From positions 1 to 64,000 of the forward strand of contig CAVZBX010000005.1 of NCBI GenBank assembly GCA_963773655.1: 64,000 nt of DNA. Reading direction: 5' to 3'. Each line of letters opens with the position of its first letter. Positions within the stretch are counted from its first letter, which is position 1. The notes beneath the pieces are model-generated. The model was given only the letters and a program-made list of their open reading frames with translations, was not told where the DNA came from and did not search any database. The stretch comes from DASSQJ01 sp963773655. GTDB lineage: Bacteria > Actinomycetota > Actinomycetes > Actinomycetales > Dermatophilaceae. Below, one piece after another: positions 47,277-55,383 of the stretch. A program made the translations under genes and the position numbers.

Positions 47277-47726
47277 TCAGTCGTCGTCGTGCTCGCCGTC
47301 GTCGTCGTGCTCGCCGTCGTCGTCGTGCTCGCCGTCCTCGTGCTCGGCGTCGTCGTCCTCGTACGAGTCGTCATCGCCGTACTCCTCGTCCTGCGCGTCG
47401 TCATCGCCGTACTGCTCGTCCCGGCCGTCGTCCGTGCGGCCCTGCCAGGTACCGGTGGTCACCGTCCCCTGCGTGGCGGGCGGGGCCGCGGGCAGGGTCA
47501 CGGTGGGGCCGGGGACGTGGACGATGCACTCGTCGTCCTCGAGGACGGCGGGCGCGACGCAGGCCTCGTCCTCCTCGGTGACGGTGGGAGTGGGCACCGG
47601 TGCGAACGTAGGGGCGACGTCGACCGAGGCCGGGACCTGGTCGGCCGGCGCGACGACGTTGTACACGCCGACCGCGAGGACGGTCCCGAGCAGGGCGCCG
47701 ACGCCCACGGTGGTGACGAGAGACAC
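47277..47726 (-). CDS. Acidic repeat-tailed exported protein
   Basis: 149 residues. GTG 47726 with GGAGG about six bases upstream. The N-terminal membrane segment (VGVGALLGTVLAVGVYNVV) is followed by a Pro/Thr-rich region with two Cys. The acidic tail contains EYGDDDSYEDDDAEH and three exact GEHDDD repeats (18-base units, 47280-47333). It may bind calcium or iron; no family is known. Convergent with the histidine kinase and divergent from the electron-transfer operon, sharing one pair of TTAAGG boxes. Confidence 0.65.
   Translation of the reverse strand: MSLVTTVGVGALLGTVLAVGVYNVVAPADQVPASVDVAPTFAPVPTPTVTEEDEACVAPAVLEDDECIVHVPGPTVTLPAAPPATQGTVTTGTWQGRTDDGRDEQYGDDDAQDEEYGDDDSYEDDDAEHEDGEHDDDGEHDDDGEHDDD
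47280..47333 (+). repeat. Three exact 18-bp tandem repeats in a coding tail
   Basis: gtcgtcgtcgtgctcgcc is repeated three times without change at 47280, 47298 and 47316. On the minus strand it encodes the C-terminal GEHDDD units of the acidic exported protein. It is likely to expand or contract by slippage. Confidence 0.85.
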
Positions 47727-47809
47727 GATGGACCTCCGAGGTCATGGGTGCAGAGTGACTGGATCGTCGGCGATCGCGGCTCAAGCGCGGGTGGCGCGGG
47801 AGTCAAGAG

Positions 47810-47898
47810 TGCGTTAAGGACCTCGGCGTCGCCGGGCCGCTGGGCGCGGGACCCGCGGCACGGCGTCCCCGGCGCCGTCATGAGAGTTCCTTAACGCA
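47810..47898. promoter_or_regulatory. Paired inverted TGCGTTAAGGA boxes
   Basis: TGCGTTAAGGA (47810-47820) is the exact reverse complement of TCCTTAACGCA (47888-47898). Each box lies 73-94 bases before the start of a divergent gene (47726 minus, 47971 plus) and reads the same way towards it. This is the expected layout for an OmpR-family response regulator activating both sides, with the TCS at 45234-47257 as candidate. Confidence 0.65.
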
Positions 47899-47970
47899 GC
47901 GATGAGGTGCCGTTGCGGTGGTGGGGGCCACCGTGGTCGCCGACGCACCCCCGACGACGGAGGACCCCCG

Positions 47971-48417
47971 GTGAAACCCCTGCTCACCGCCGGTCAGCGC
48001 GACCGGTCCCGCACCGTGCTCGTCGTGCTGAGCGGGACCCTGGCCGCCTCCGCGGTCGCGGCCACCGGCGGTGCCACGGCACTGGCCGCCCGCGAGACGG
48101 CGCGGGTCGAGGCCGAGAAGGCCAGCGCCCAGGCGGCGGCGGAGGCGGCGGCCGCCCGTCGCCACCACGAGGAGCTCCTCGCGTGGGCGACGAGCCACCC
48201 GGTCGTCGTCACGACCCCGCGGCCGCAGCGCACGGTCGTCGGGCCCAAGGTCGTGGTCCGGGCCTCGGCGCCCGGCTCGGCCCGGGTCGGGGGCCCCGCT
48301 GCACCCCCCGCCGCGGCACCCCCGGCCGCGCCGGCACCGCGCCCGGTCACCCCGCAGGCACCGGTCGCCCCGCCTCCACCGCCTCCTCCTCCGCCCGTGA
48401 CGAGCACGGGCTCATGA
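47971..48417 (+). CDS. Membrane protein with Ala/Glu-rich and poly-Pro tail
   Basis: 148 residues. GTG 47971 with GGAGGA seven bases upstream. A transmembrane segment (VLVVLSGTLAASAVAATG) is followed by an Ala/Glu-rich helical stretch (ETARVEAEKASAQAAAEAA) and a Pro-rich tail ending PPPPPPPPVTSTGS. No FMN-binding domain is visible, although comparable actinobacterial operons often encode a flavinylated protein at this position. First gene of the ApbE operon; overlaps apbE by four bases. Confidence 0.65.
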   Translation: MKPLLTAGQRDRSRTVLVVLSGTLAASAVAATGGATALAARETARVEAEKASAQAAAEAAAARRHHEELLAWATSHPVVVTTPRPQRTVVGPKVVVRASAPGSARVGGPAAPPAAAPPAAPAPRPVTPQAPVAPPPPPPPPPVTSTGS

Positions 48418-49379
48418 CCGCCGTCGCCACCCGTCCGGCCGTCGACGAGACCCACGGCGCCGCCACCTGGCGGGCCCTCGGCACCCACGTCGACCTGCGG
48501 ACCGAGCCGGGCGTCGTCGCCGCCGCGGTGGACGTCGCCGTCGGCGTCCTCGACGCGGTGGACCGCGCCTGCAGCCGGTTCCGGGAGGACAGCGACCTCA
48601 GCCTCGCCAACCGGGCGGCCGGTCACCCCATCCTCGTCTCGCCGGTCCTCGTCGGGGCGGTCCGCGTCGCGCTGGAGGCGTGCGCGGAGACCGGCGGTCT
48701 CGTCGACCCCACGCTCGGGTCGGTCCTCGTCGGCTCCGGCTACGACCGCACGTTCGCCCTCGTGCCGGCGGACGACCCCACCCCGGTGGCCCTCCCGGTG
48801 CCGCCGGGCACGTGGCGCGAGGTCCACGTCACCGACGCCACGGTCACGGTGCCGCCGGGCACCGCCCTCGACCTCGGCGCCACCGGCAAGGCATTCGCGG
48901 CCGACCTCGTCGCGCACGCGGTGGTCGACGAGCTCGGCGTGCCGGTGCTGGCCGGCGTCGGCGGAGACCTTCGGGTGGCGGGCCCGCAGGACGCCGTGGG
49001 GCCCGGACACCCCGTCGTCCTCGGGCACAGCCTCGCCGACCTCGAGTCGGGCGGCGCGCGCTCCCGCATCCGGCTCCACGCCGGCGGCCTCGCGACGTCG
49101 AGCACGAGCGCCCGGCGCTGGCGGCGTGGGGGACGGCAGTGGCACCACCTGGTCGACCCCCGCACCGGAGAGCCCGCGACCGGGCCCTGGCGCACCGTGT
49201 CGGCCCTCGGCCACACCGCCGCCGCCGCGAACACCGCCGCCACCGCGGCCGTCGTGCTCGGCGACGAGGCTCTTCCCTGGCTGGAGCACCGGGGGGTCGC
49301 GGCGCGGCTCGTCGCCGACGACGGCACGGTGGCCCGGACCCCGCCGTGGACCGAGCTCGGGTTGGAGGAGCAGCCGTGA
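48414..49379 (+). CDS. apbE: FAD:protein FMN transferase ApbE
   Basis: 321 residues. Attaches FMN covalently to Thr/Ser of exported flavoproteins, with Mg and FAD. Family motifs: RALGTHVDLRTEPG, the core LDLGATGKAFAADLVAHA, GVGGDLRVAG, GLATSSTSARRW, and WHHLVDPRTGEPATGPW. No signal peptide or lipobox is apparent, so it may act in the cytosol or be exported differently. Overlaps its neighbours on both sides by four bases (ATGA, GTGA). No flavinylation target is evident in the window. Confidence 0.92.
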   Translation: MTAVATRPAVDETHGAATWRALGTHVDLRTEPGVVAAAVDVAVGVLDAVDRACSRFREDSDLSLANRAAGHPILVSPVLVGAVRVALEACAETGGLVDPTLGSVLVGSGYDRTFALVPADDPTPVALPVPPGTWREVHVTDATVTVPPGTALDLGATGKAFAADLVAHAVVDELGVPVLAGVGGDLRVAGPQDAVGPGHPVVLGHSLADLESGGARSRIRLHAGGLATSSTSARRWRRGGRQWHHLVDPRTGEPATGPWRTVSALGHTAAAANTAATAAVVLGDEALPWLEHRGVAARLVADDGTVARTPPWTELGLEEQP

Positions 49380-49981
49380 CCACTCCCCTGCTCTGGTACG
49401 CCAACCGCGGCACCGGCGTGGTGCTGCTCGTCGTCTTCTCGGTCACGGTGCTGCTCGGGGTGCTGGCCACCGACCGGGCGGTCAGCCCGTGGTGGCCGCG
49501 CTTCGTCACCCAGGGCCTGCACCGCACCCTGGCGGGCCTCTCGGTGCTCCTCCTCGCGGCCCACGCGCTGACCGCGGTCGTCGACGAGTTCGTCGACATC
49601 CGCTGGTGGCAGGTGTTCGTGCCGTTCGGCGCCACCTACGAACCGGTGTGGATGGCGCTCGCCGCGGTCGCCCTCGACCTCACCGCGGTCGTGGTCGCGA
49701 CCTCGCTCGCCCGGACCCGCCTTCCGCACCGGGCCTGGTTCCTCGTCCACCTCACCACCTACCTCGCCTGGGTCGCGGGGGTGGTCCACGGCGTCGGCAT
49801 CGGGACCGACCGCGCGACCCCGTGGCTGGCGGCCACGACCGTGGCCTGCGTGGTGGGGGTGGTCGTGGCGGCGCTAGCCCGGTTCGCCGTGGTGCTGCGG
49901 GCCCGGACCCGCCGCACCGGGGCCGCCGGGCGCTCCACCGGACGGGGCCTGGTCCGGTCCGGCCGGGAGGCGGCGCCGTGA
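49376..49981 (+). CDS. Ferric-reductase-like heme-b membrane protein
   Basis: 201 residues with five to six membrane helices. His pairs spaced for heme b are visible: HRTLAGLSVLLLAAHALTA and HRAWFLVHLTTYLAWVAGVV-HG. The family moves electrons across the membrane to outer acceptors or flavins. GTG 49376 overlaps apbE. It lacks the cytosolic FAD/NAD domain of full ferric reductases, so the next two genes could supply electrons. Confidence 0.82.
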   Translation: MTTPLLWYANRGTGVVLLVVFSVTVLLGVLATDRAVSPWWPRFVTQGLHRTLAGLSVLLLAAHALTAVVDEFVDIRWWQVFVPFGATYEPVWMALAAVALDLTAVVVATSLARTRLPHRAWFLVHLTTYLAWVAGVVHGVGIGTDRATPWLAATTVACVVGVVVAALARFAVVLRARTRRTGAAGRSTGRGLVRSGREAAP

Positions 49982-51246
49982 TCAGCCCGCCGGAGCGGCT
50001 CGACGTCCGCCGGGGAGCGCTGCTGCTCGCCGGCATCGACGACGGGCCCGGGATCGACGCCCACCGCCGCCGGGTGGGCCCGCTGCCGCACGTCGGTCTC
50101 GACCGGCTGCTCGACGCCGCGGCGGACGCCTCGGTGCGCGGGCGCGGCGGGGCCGGCTTCCCGCTGGCGACCAAGCTCGCCGGCGTCGCCGACGCCCGGG
50201 GCCGGATGCCGTCCCGCCGTCCGGTGGTCGTCGTCAACGCCGCGGAGGGCGAGCCGGCGAGCGCCAAGGACGAGGCGCTGGTCCGCCTCTCCCCACACCT
50301 CGTCCTCGACGGCGCCGAGCTGGCCGCCCGGGCCCTCGGCGCCCGGCAGGTCCACGTCGTGACGTCCGAGGACCGGCCCGAGGCCGGGCGCGCGGTCGAC
50401 GCCGCCCTCGCCGAGCGCACCGGTCCCGGCCTGCGCTGGACCCGTCACACCGCGGCGGGCCGGTTCGTCGCCGGCCAGTCCCGCGCCGTGCTCGAGCTGA
50501 TGGCCGGCCGCCCCGGCCTGCCGGTCACCTCGTGGGCGCCGGTGGCCACGGACGGCCACCGGGGCCGGCCCACGCTGCTCTCGAACGCCGAGTCCTGGGC
50601 CCACCTCGCCGCCGTCGTCCTCCACGGGGCCGCCGCGTACGCGGCGCTCGGCACCGCGGACGAGCCGGGCACGACCCTGCTCACGCTCTCCGGGCCGCCC
50701 GGCCCCGACGGACGGATGGGGCGGGTGCGGGTGCTCGAGGCGGAGCACGGGGCGCGGGCGACGTCGGTGCTCGGCCCCGCCGCCCTGGCCTCCCCGCTGC
50801 TCGTGGGTGGCTTCCACGGCGGCTGGGTCCACCCCCGTGACGTCCCGGGCCTGACCGTCTCGGCGCACCACCTGCGCCGGCTCGGGCTGTCCATCGGCGC
50901 CGGCGCGTGGCTCTCGCTCTCCGACGGCTCCTGCCCGGTCACCGAGACCGCGCGGTACACGACGTTCCTCGCGGCGGAGTCGGCCGGGCGGTGCGGGCCG
51001 TGCCGCAACGGCCTGCCGGCGCTGGCCGGGGAGGTGCGCGGGCTCGCCGAGGGCGCCGACACCCGCAGGCGGCTGCGCGAGCTCACCGGGCTGGTGACCG
51101 GGCGCGGAGCGTGCGCCCACCCGGACGGCACGGCCCGGCTCGTCGGCTCGCTGCTCGGCCGGCTCGACGACCTCGTCGAGGAGCACCTCGACGGGGCCTG
51201 CGGGTGCGCGGCACCCCAGCGCGCCCCGCTGGCGGTGGCCCGGTGA
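49978..51246 (+). CDS. NuoF-like flavo-iron-sulfur oxidoreductase
   Basis: 422 residues. The FMN/NADH fold of NADH dehydrogenase subunit F is seen in SVRGRGGAGFPLATKL and VVNAAEGEPASAKDEAL. An SLBB-like region follows. The Fe4S4 domain has ESAGRCGPCRNGLPAL, with a third and further Cys in GRGACAHP and CGCAAP. It would oxidise NADH or reduced ferredoxin and feed the membrane heme protein. No other Nuo subunit is nearby, so this is not complex I. GTG 49978 overlaps the previous stop. Confidence 0.85.
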   Translation: MISPPERLDVRRGALLLAGIDDGPGIDAHRRRVGPLPHVGLDRLLDAAADASVRGRGGAGFPLATKLAGVADARGRMPSRRPVVVVNAAEGEPASAKDEALVRLSPHLVLDGAELAARALGARQVHVVTSEDRPEAGRAVDAALAERTGPGLRWTRHTAAGRFVAGQSRAVLELMAGRPGLPVTSWAPVATDGHRGRPTLLSNAESWAHLAAVVLHGAAAYAALGTADEPGTTLLTLSGPPGPDGRMGRVRVLEAEHGARATSVLGPAALASPLLVGGFHGGWVHPRDVPGLTVSAHHLRRLGLSIGAGAWLSLSDGSCPVTETARYTTFLAAESAGRCGPCRNGLPALAGEVRGLAEGADTRRRLRELTGLVTGRGACAHPDGTARLVGSLLGRLDDLVEEHLDGACGCAAPQRAPLAVAR

Positions 51247-51458
51247 GCCGCGGGGACGCCCCCGAGCGGCGGCTGCGGGTCGACTGGCTCGAGTGCCGTG
51301 CGCGCGGGCTGTGCGCCGAGCTGCTCCCGGAGCACCTGGTGCTCGACGAGTGGGGGTACCCCGTGGTCCTCGGACCCGTGGCCCCGGACCGGGCCGATCT
51401 CGCCCGGGAGGCGGTCGCCGCCTGTCCGCGACGTGCCCTGCACCTCGTCAGCGGGTAG
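51243..51458 (+). CDS. Small ferredoxin
   Basis: 71 residues. CRARGLC and, near the end, ACPRRAL give three Cys in the order of the actinobacterial [3Fe-4S] ferredoxins (CxxxxxC, C-Pro). The loop AELLPEHLVLDEWGYPVV is typical. GTG 51243 overlaps the NuoF-like stop. It is the last gene of the operon and the plausible electron carrier between NuoF-like and redox partners. Confidence 0.85.
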   Translation: MSRGDAPERRLRVDWLECRARGLCAELLPEHLVLDEWGYPVVLGPVAPDRADLAREAVAACPRRALHLVSG

Positions 51459-51502
51459 GCACCTTCCGGGCGAGGTCTGCGGGCGGGAGGCGCTCCTGGC
51501 CC

Positions 51503-52270
51503 TCAGTCGAGGCGTGCGCGGGCGAAGGCCCGGACGCTGAGCGCAGCACCGAGGGCGGCGAAGACGACGACCCAGGCGAGCTGGAGCGGGCCCACCGTGG
51601 CCGCGGCGGCCTCCCCACCGGCGCCGAGCCACAGCGCCGGGGCCACGTAGGGCACCCACCGGCCGAGGCCCACGCCGGCGAGGATCTGGCTGGCCGCGGT
51701 GACGGCGATGATGCCGCCGACCGCCCCGAGGTACCCACGGAACCGCACGGCGACCCAGCCGAAGGGGAGCCCGAGCGCGCCCATGAGCAGCGCTCCCGCC
51801 CAGTCGACGACCAGCGCCGACGCCACACCCGCGGTCAGCGGGCCGTCGACGGCGAGCACGCCGACGGTGGTCAGGCCGATGGCGGCGGTGGCCACGGCGA
51901 GAACCCAGGCGGCGACCACCGCGACCTTGGCCGTGGCGATCGTCGCCCGCGACACCGGCAGCGCGAAGAGGCCGCCCAGGGTCCCGTCGGCCCACTCGCG
52001 CCCGAACGTCCACGCCACGGCGAACCCGGTGGCGAGCACCATGACCACGGTGACGACCTGCCCGGCGAGCCCGGCGACCGCGGCCCCGGCCGGGCCCTGC
52101 GCCAGTGGCTCGAACTTCACCGCGGACGGCCCGGTGGCCAGGCCGGACCGCGCCAGGAGCACCATCCCGGTCGCGAAGAGCGGCGGCGCGAGCACGGCGA
52201 GGGCGGTGCACACCCGCGCGGTGAGCGAGCGGACGAAGGTGGCGGCCGCGAGGTCCAGGGCGGGGCTCAT
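51503..52270 (-). CDS. ABC-2 type transporter permease
   Basis: 255 residues with six membrane helices. FGREWADGTLGGLFALPVSR is the loop typical of ABC-2/NatB-like permeases. Helices follow in VTVVMVLATGFAVAWTFG and ALVVDWAGALLMGALGLPFG. ATG 52270 overlaps the ATPase stop. It probably exports a drug, lipid or peptide; the substrate cannot be told. Intact. Confidence 0.85.
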   Translation of the reverse strand: MSPALDLAAATFVRSLTARVCTALAVLAPPLFATGMVLLARSGLATGPSAVKFEPLAQGPAGAAVAGLAGQVVTVVMVLATGFAVAWTFGREWADGTLGGLFALPVSRATIATAKVAVVAAWVLAVATAAIGLTTVGVLAVDGPLTAGVASALVVDWAGALLMGALGLPFGWVAVRFRGYLGAVGGIIAVTAASQILAGVGLGRWVPYVAPALWLGAGGEAAAATVGPLQLAWVVVFAALGAALSVRAFARARLD

Positions 52271-53010
52271 CGAACGCCCTCGGGCCGGCGCGCCGCGTGG
52301 GCGGCGTCCCAGTCGCGGACGACCTCGAAGAACCGGCGCTCGAGGTCGACCTGCCCCGGCGCCAGGGTCCCGACGACGCGACCGGAGTGGACGACGGTGA
52401 TCCGGTCGGCGACCCGCGACACCTCGTCGAGGTGGTGGCTGGAGACGAGCACCCCGGCACCACCAGCGGCCGCCTCGAGGATGACGTCGCGCAGGAGGAG
52501 CACACCGGCGGGGTCGAGCGCGTTCGTCGGCTCGTCGAGGACGAGCAGGTCCGGGTCGTGCGCGGTGACGCAGGCCAGGCCCAGCCGCTGCCGGTTGCCG
52601 AGCGAGAGTCCTCGGGCCCGCCGCCCGGCCCAGGGCAGGAGCTCGAGGCGCTCCACCCAGGCCTGGGCGGCCTCCCGGGCCCGGACGCGGTCCAGGCCGT
52701 GCAGCCGCGCGGACGCGACGAGGTTGTCGCGCACCGTGAGCTCCGGGTACCCGAAGGGTCGGTCGATGAGCACACCCAGCCGCGCGAGCTCCGCCGGCCC
52801 GGCCTCCGCCGCGGGGAGGCCGAAGAGGCGGACGACACCGGTGTCGAGGACGGTCTGGCCGACGACGGCCTTCATCAGCGTCGTCTTGCCCGCACCGTTG
52901 AGCCCGACGACGGCGTGCACCTCGCCGGGCTCCACGGTCAGGCTCAGTCCGTCCAGAGCGCGGATGCCGTCGTAGTCGCGGGTCGCGCCGCGGACCTCCA
53001 GCGCCCTCAC
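52267..53010 (-). CDS. ABC transporter ATP-binding protein
   Basis: 247 residues. Walker A VVGLNGAGKTTLMKAVVG, signature ARGLSLGNRQRLGLACV, Walker B PDLLVLDEPTNALDPAG and the switch SSHHLDEVSRVADRI. GTG 53010 overlaps the TetR stop, giving a TetR-ATPase-permease operon. Intact; the same order (regulator, ATPase, permease) is seen at 26371-29782 but the sequences are not close. Confidence 0.9.
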   Translation of the reverse strand: MRALEVRGATRDYDGIRALDGLSLTVEPGEVHAVVGLNGAGKTTLMKAVVGQTVLDTGVVRLFGLPAAEAGPAELARLGVLIDRPFGYPELTVRDNLVASARLHGLDRVRAREAAQAWVERLELLPWAGRRARGLSLGNRQRLGLACVTAHDPDLLVLDEPTNALDPAGVLLLRDVILEAAAGGAGVLVSSHHLDEVSRVADRITVVHSGRVVGTLAPGQVDLERRFFEVVRDWDAAHAARRPEGVR

Positions 53011-53591
53011 GGGAGACTCCCCACTCGCTGCGACCCGGCCAGTCCCGGGACCACGGTCTCCATGGCCCGGACCACGAGGTCGGCGGGGGTCCCCGTCCTC
53101 TCCGGGGAGGCGGCCCACTCCAGCATCGAGGCGGTGATCGCCGCGAGGCAGGCTGCTGCGGCGATGCGGGTCGCGGCCCGTTCCCCCGGCGGAGCGGCCC
53201 GCTCGACGATGGCGCGCTCGGTCGCCGCCGTGTTCGCCGCCATTCCCGCCTCGAGCTCGGGGACCCCCACCGCGACCGCGATCGACCGCCGCGTGGCGCG
53301 GGTGAGCTCGGTGCCGAGGTGCGGGGTGAGCGACAGCATCCCCCGTGCCACGCGTTCCACGGCGGGGAGGTCGAGGGGCTGTGCGGCCACCGCCTCCGCG
53401 ATGACCGGGTCGAACGGGTCGTCGAGCAGCACCCGCTCCTTGGAGCCGAAGTGGCGGAAGAACGTCATGTGCGAGACCCCCGCCGCCGCCGCGATCTGCT
53501 CGACGGTCACGCCGTGGTAGCCGTGCTCCTCGAACAGGTCCAGGGCCGCGTCCCGCAGGCGCTCCCTCGTGGTCTCCGACCGTGTCCTCAC
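53007..53591 (-). CDS. TetR-family regulator
   Basis: 194 residues. The HTH DAALDLFEEHGYHGVTVEQI, AAAAGVSHMTFFRHFGSKER is clear, followed by the all-helical effector domain. GTG 53591 is seven bases from the perfect palindrome at 53598-53614. First gene of the ABC operon and likely its repressor. Intact. Confidence 0.88.
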   Translation of the reverse strand: MRTRSETTRERLRDAALDLFEEHGYHGVTVEQIAAAAGVSHMTFFRHFGSKERVLLDDPFDPVIAEAVAAQPLDLPAVERVARGMLSLTPHLGTELTRATRRSIAVAVGVPELEAGMAANTAATERAIVERAAPPGERAATRIAAAACLAAITASMLEWAASPERTGTPADLVVRAMETVVPGLAGSQRVGSLP

Positions 53592-53597
53592 CCGATG

Positions 53598-53614
53598 ATG
53601 TTAGTCACTAACAT
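53598..53614. promoter_or_regulatory. TetR operator
   Basis: ATGTTAGTCACTAACAT, a perfect 8-1-8 inverted repeat immediately before the TetR start. It is AT-rich against its surroundings. It probably holds the TetR dimer and represses the ABC operon. Confidence 0.85.
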
Positions 53615-53720
53615 TCTCCGCACGCAAGCGCCCACCGGAGCGGCTCACCACGGATGGGGTCGTGCACCGCTCCCCCGGCCGGCCGCGGACAGGCGGAGGC
53701 GCCGGCGGCCGGCGGGGCGC

Positions 53721-55379
53721 TCAGGCGTCGTCGGCCGCGAAGACCCGGTGGCCGTCGACGAAGGTCTGGAGCACGCGGGTGGAGCCGATCTCGTCCACCG
53801 GGCCGGCGAACGGGTCGCGGTCGAGGACGACGAGGTCGGCGAGCGCCCCCTCGCGGATGGTGCCGGTGTCGTCGAGCCGGTTCACGTGGGCCGACCCGGC
53901 GGTGTACGCCGTGAGGGCACCGGCGAGGTCGATCCGCTGCTCGGGCAGGAACACCGGGTGCTCCGGCTCGCCCTCGCGGTGGGCCTCGGGAAGCCTCCGG
54001 TTGACGGCGACGTGGACGGCGGCCAGCGGGTCGGCCGTCGACACCGCCCAGTCGCTGCCCATCGCGAGCACCGCACCGGAACGCTGCAGGTCCCCGAACG
54101 GGTACTGCCACGACGCGCGGGGCTCCCCGAGGAACGGCAGCGTCAGCTCGACCATCTGGGCCTCCAGCACCGCCCAGAAGGCCTGCACGTTGGCGACGAC
54201 GCCGAGGTCACGGAAGCGGTGGACGTCGTCGGGGTGCACGACCTGGAGGTGGGCGATGTGGTGGCGGGCGTCGCGCCGGCCGTTGGCCCGCAGGGCCCCC
54301 TCGACCGCGTCGAGGCACTCGCGGACGGCGCGGTCGCCGATGGCGTGGAAGTGCAGCTGGAAGCCCGCGGCGTCGAGCTGCACCGCCGCGGGGCCCAGCG
54401 TCTCGACCGGCACGAAGGACAGGCCCGCGTTGCCGGTGTACCGGCCGTGGCCGTCGCAGTACGGCTCGAGCATGGCCGCGGTGAAGTTCTCGGGCACGCC
54501 GTCCTGCATGATCTTCACGCTCGTCGCCCGGAACCGGTCGGTGGAGACCGCGTCCCGGCGGGCGACGAGCTCGGGCACCTGCTCGAGCCCGGCGTCCCTG
54601 TCCCACCACAGCGCCCCCACGACGCGGGCGGTGAGCCGGCCGGACCGGTCGGCGGCGCGGTAGGCCGCCGCGGGGTCGCCGCCGTCGCCGTACTCGCCGA
54701 TGATCGCGTCCTGCCACGCGGTCACGCCGAGGGAGTGCAGGTGCGCCTGGGCGAGGAGCAGGCCCTCGAGCCGCTCCTCGTCGGTCGTTGCCGGGGCGAC
54801 CCGGCCGACGAGCGCCATCGCGCCCTCGTGGAGGCAGCCGGTGGGGTTGCCGTCGGCGTCGCGCTCGATCCGGCCGTCCCGCGGGTCCGGGGTGTCGCGG
54901 TCCACGCCGGCCCGGCGCAGCGCCGCCGAGCTCACCCAGGCGCCGTGGCCGTCGCGGTTGGGCAGGAAGGCGGGTCGGTCGCCGACGACCGCGTCGAGCG
55001 CGGCGGCGGTGGGGGTGCCGCCGGGGAAGGCGGGCATCGACCAGCCCGAGCCGAGCACCCACTCCTCGTCCGGGTTCTCGCGCACGTACGACGCGATCCG
55101 CTCGAGGTACCGCCCGGCCGTGGAGAGGCCGGACAGGTCGCACCGGAGCATGTCGACCCCGGCCCACACCGGGTGCACGTGGGCGTCCTGGAAGCCCGGC
55201 ACCAGCATCCGCCCGGCGAGGTCGACCCGCTCGGTGCGCGCACCGGCGAGGTCGAGCACCTCGTCGTGCCCGACGGCCACGACCCGGCCGCCCGCCACCG
55301 CGACCGCGGTCGGGCGGGCCCGCACCGCCGCCGCGGTGAACACCGGGCCGCCGGAGAGGACCAGGTCGACCGCGGCCAC
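53721..55379 (-). CDS. Amidohydrolase, YtcJ-like
   Basis: 552 residues. Metal-dependent hydrolase of the amidohydrolase_3 group. MLVPGFQDAHVHPVW provides the HxH motif, HFHAIGDRAVREC a further ligand, and GSDWAVSTADPL the catalytic Asp. N-terminal beta sandwich AVDLVLSGGPVFT. GTG 55379 is five bases after the leuS stop, so it is probably read through from leuS. The substrate is unknown. Confidence 0.85.
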   Translation of the reverse strand: MAAVDLVLSGGPVFTAAAVRARPTAVAVAGGRVVAVGHDEVLDLAGARTERVDLAGRMLVPGFQDAHVHPVWAGVDMLRCDLSGLSTAGRYLERIASYVRENPDEEWVLGSGWSMPAFPGGTPTAAALDAVVGDRPAFLPNRDGHGAWVSSAALRRAGVDRDTPDPRDGRIERDADGNPTGCLHEGAMALVGRVAPATTDEERLEGLLLAQAHLHSLGVTAWQDAIIGEYGDGGDPAAAYRAADRSGRLTARVVGALWWDRDAGLEQVPELVARRDAVSTDRFRATSVKIMQDGVPENFTAAMLEPYCDGHGRYTGNAGLSFVPVETLGPAAVQLDAAGFQLHFHAIGDRAVRECLDAVEGALRANGRRDARHHIAHLQVVHPDDVHRFRDLGVVANVQAFWAVLEAQMVELTLPFLGEPRASWQYPFGDLQRSGAVLAMGSDWAVSTADPLAAVHVAVNRRLPEAHREGEPEHPVFLPEQRIDLAGALTAYTAGSAHVNRLDDTGTIREGALADLVVLDRDPFAGPVDEIGSTRVLQTFVDGHRVFAADDA

Positions 55380-55383
55380 GGGC

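Noticed and set aside
47280..47333. CRISPR array
   Set aside because: Units are directly adjacent without spacers, encode GEHDDD in frame, and no cas genes are near.
47971..48417. Flavinylation site in the first gene of the ApbE operon
   Set aside because: GGATA resembles the Gly-Ala-Thr motif but lies at the membrane segment, lacks the preceding Asp and any FMN-binding fold.
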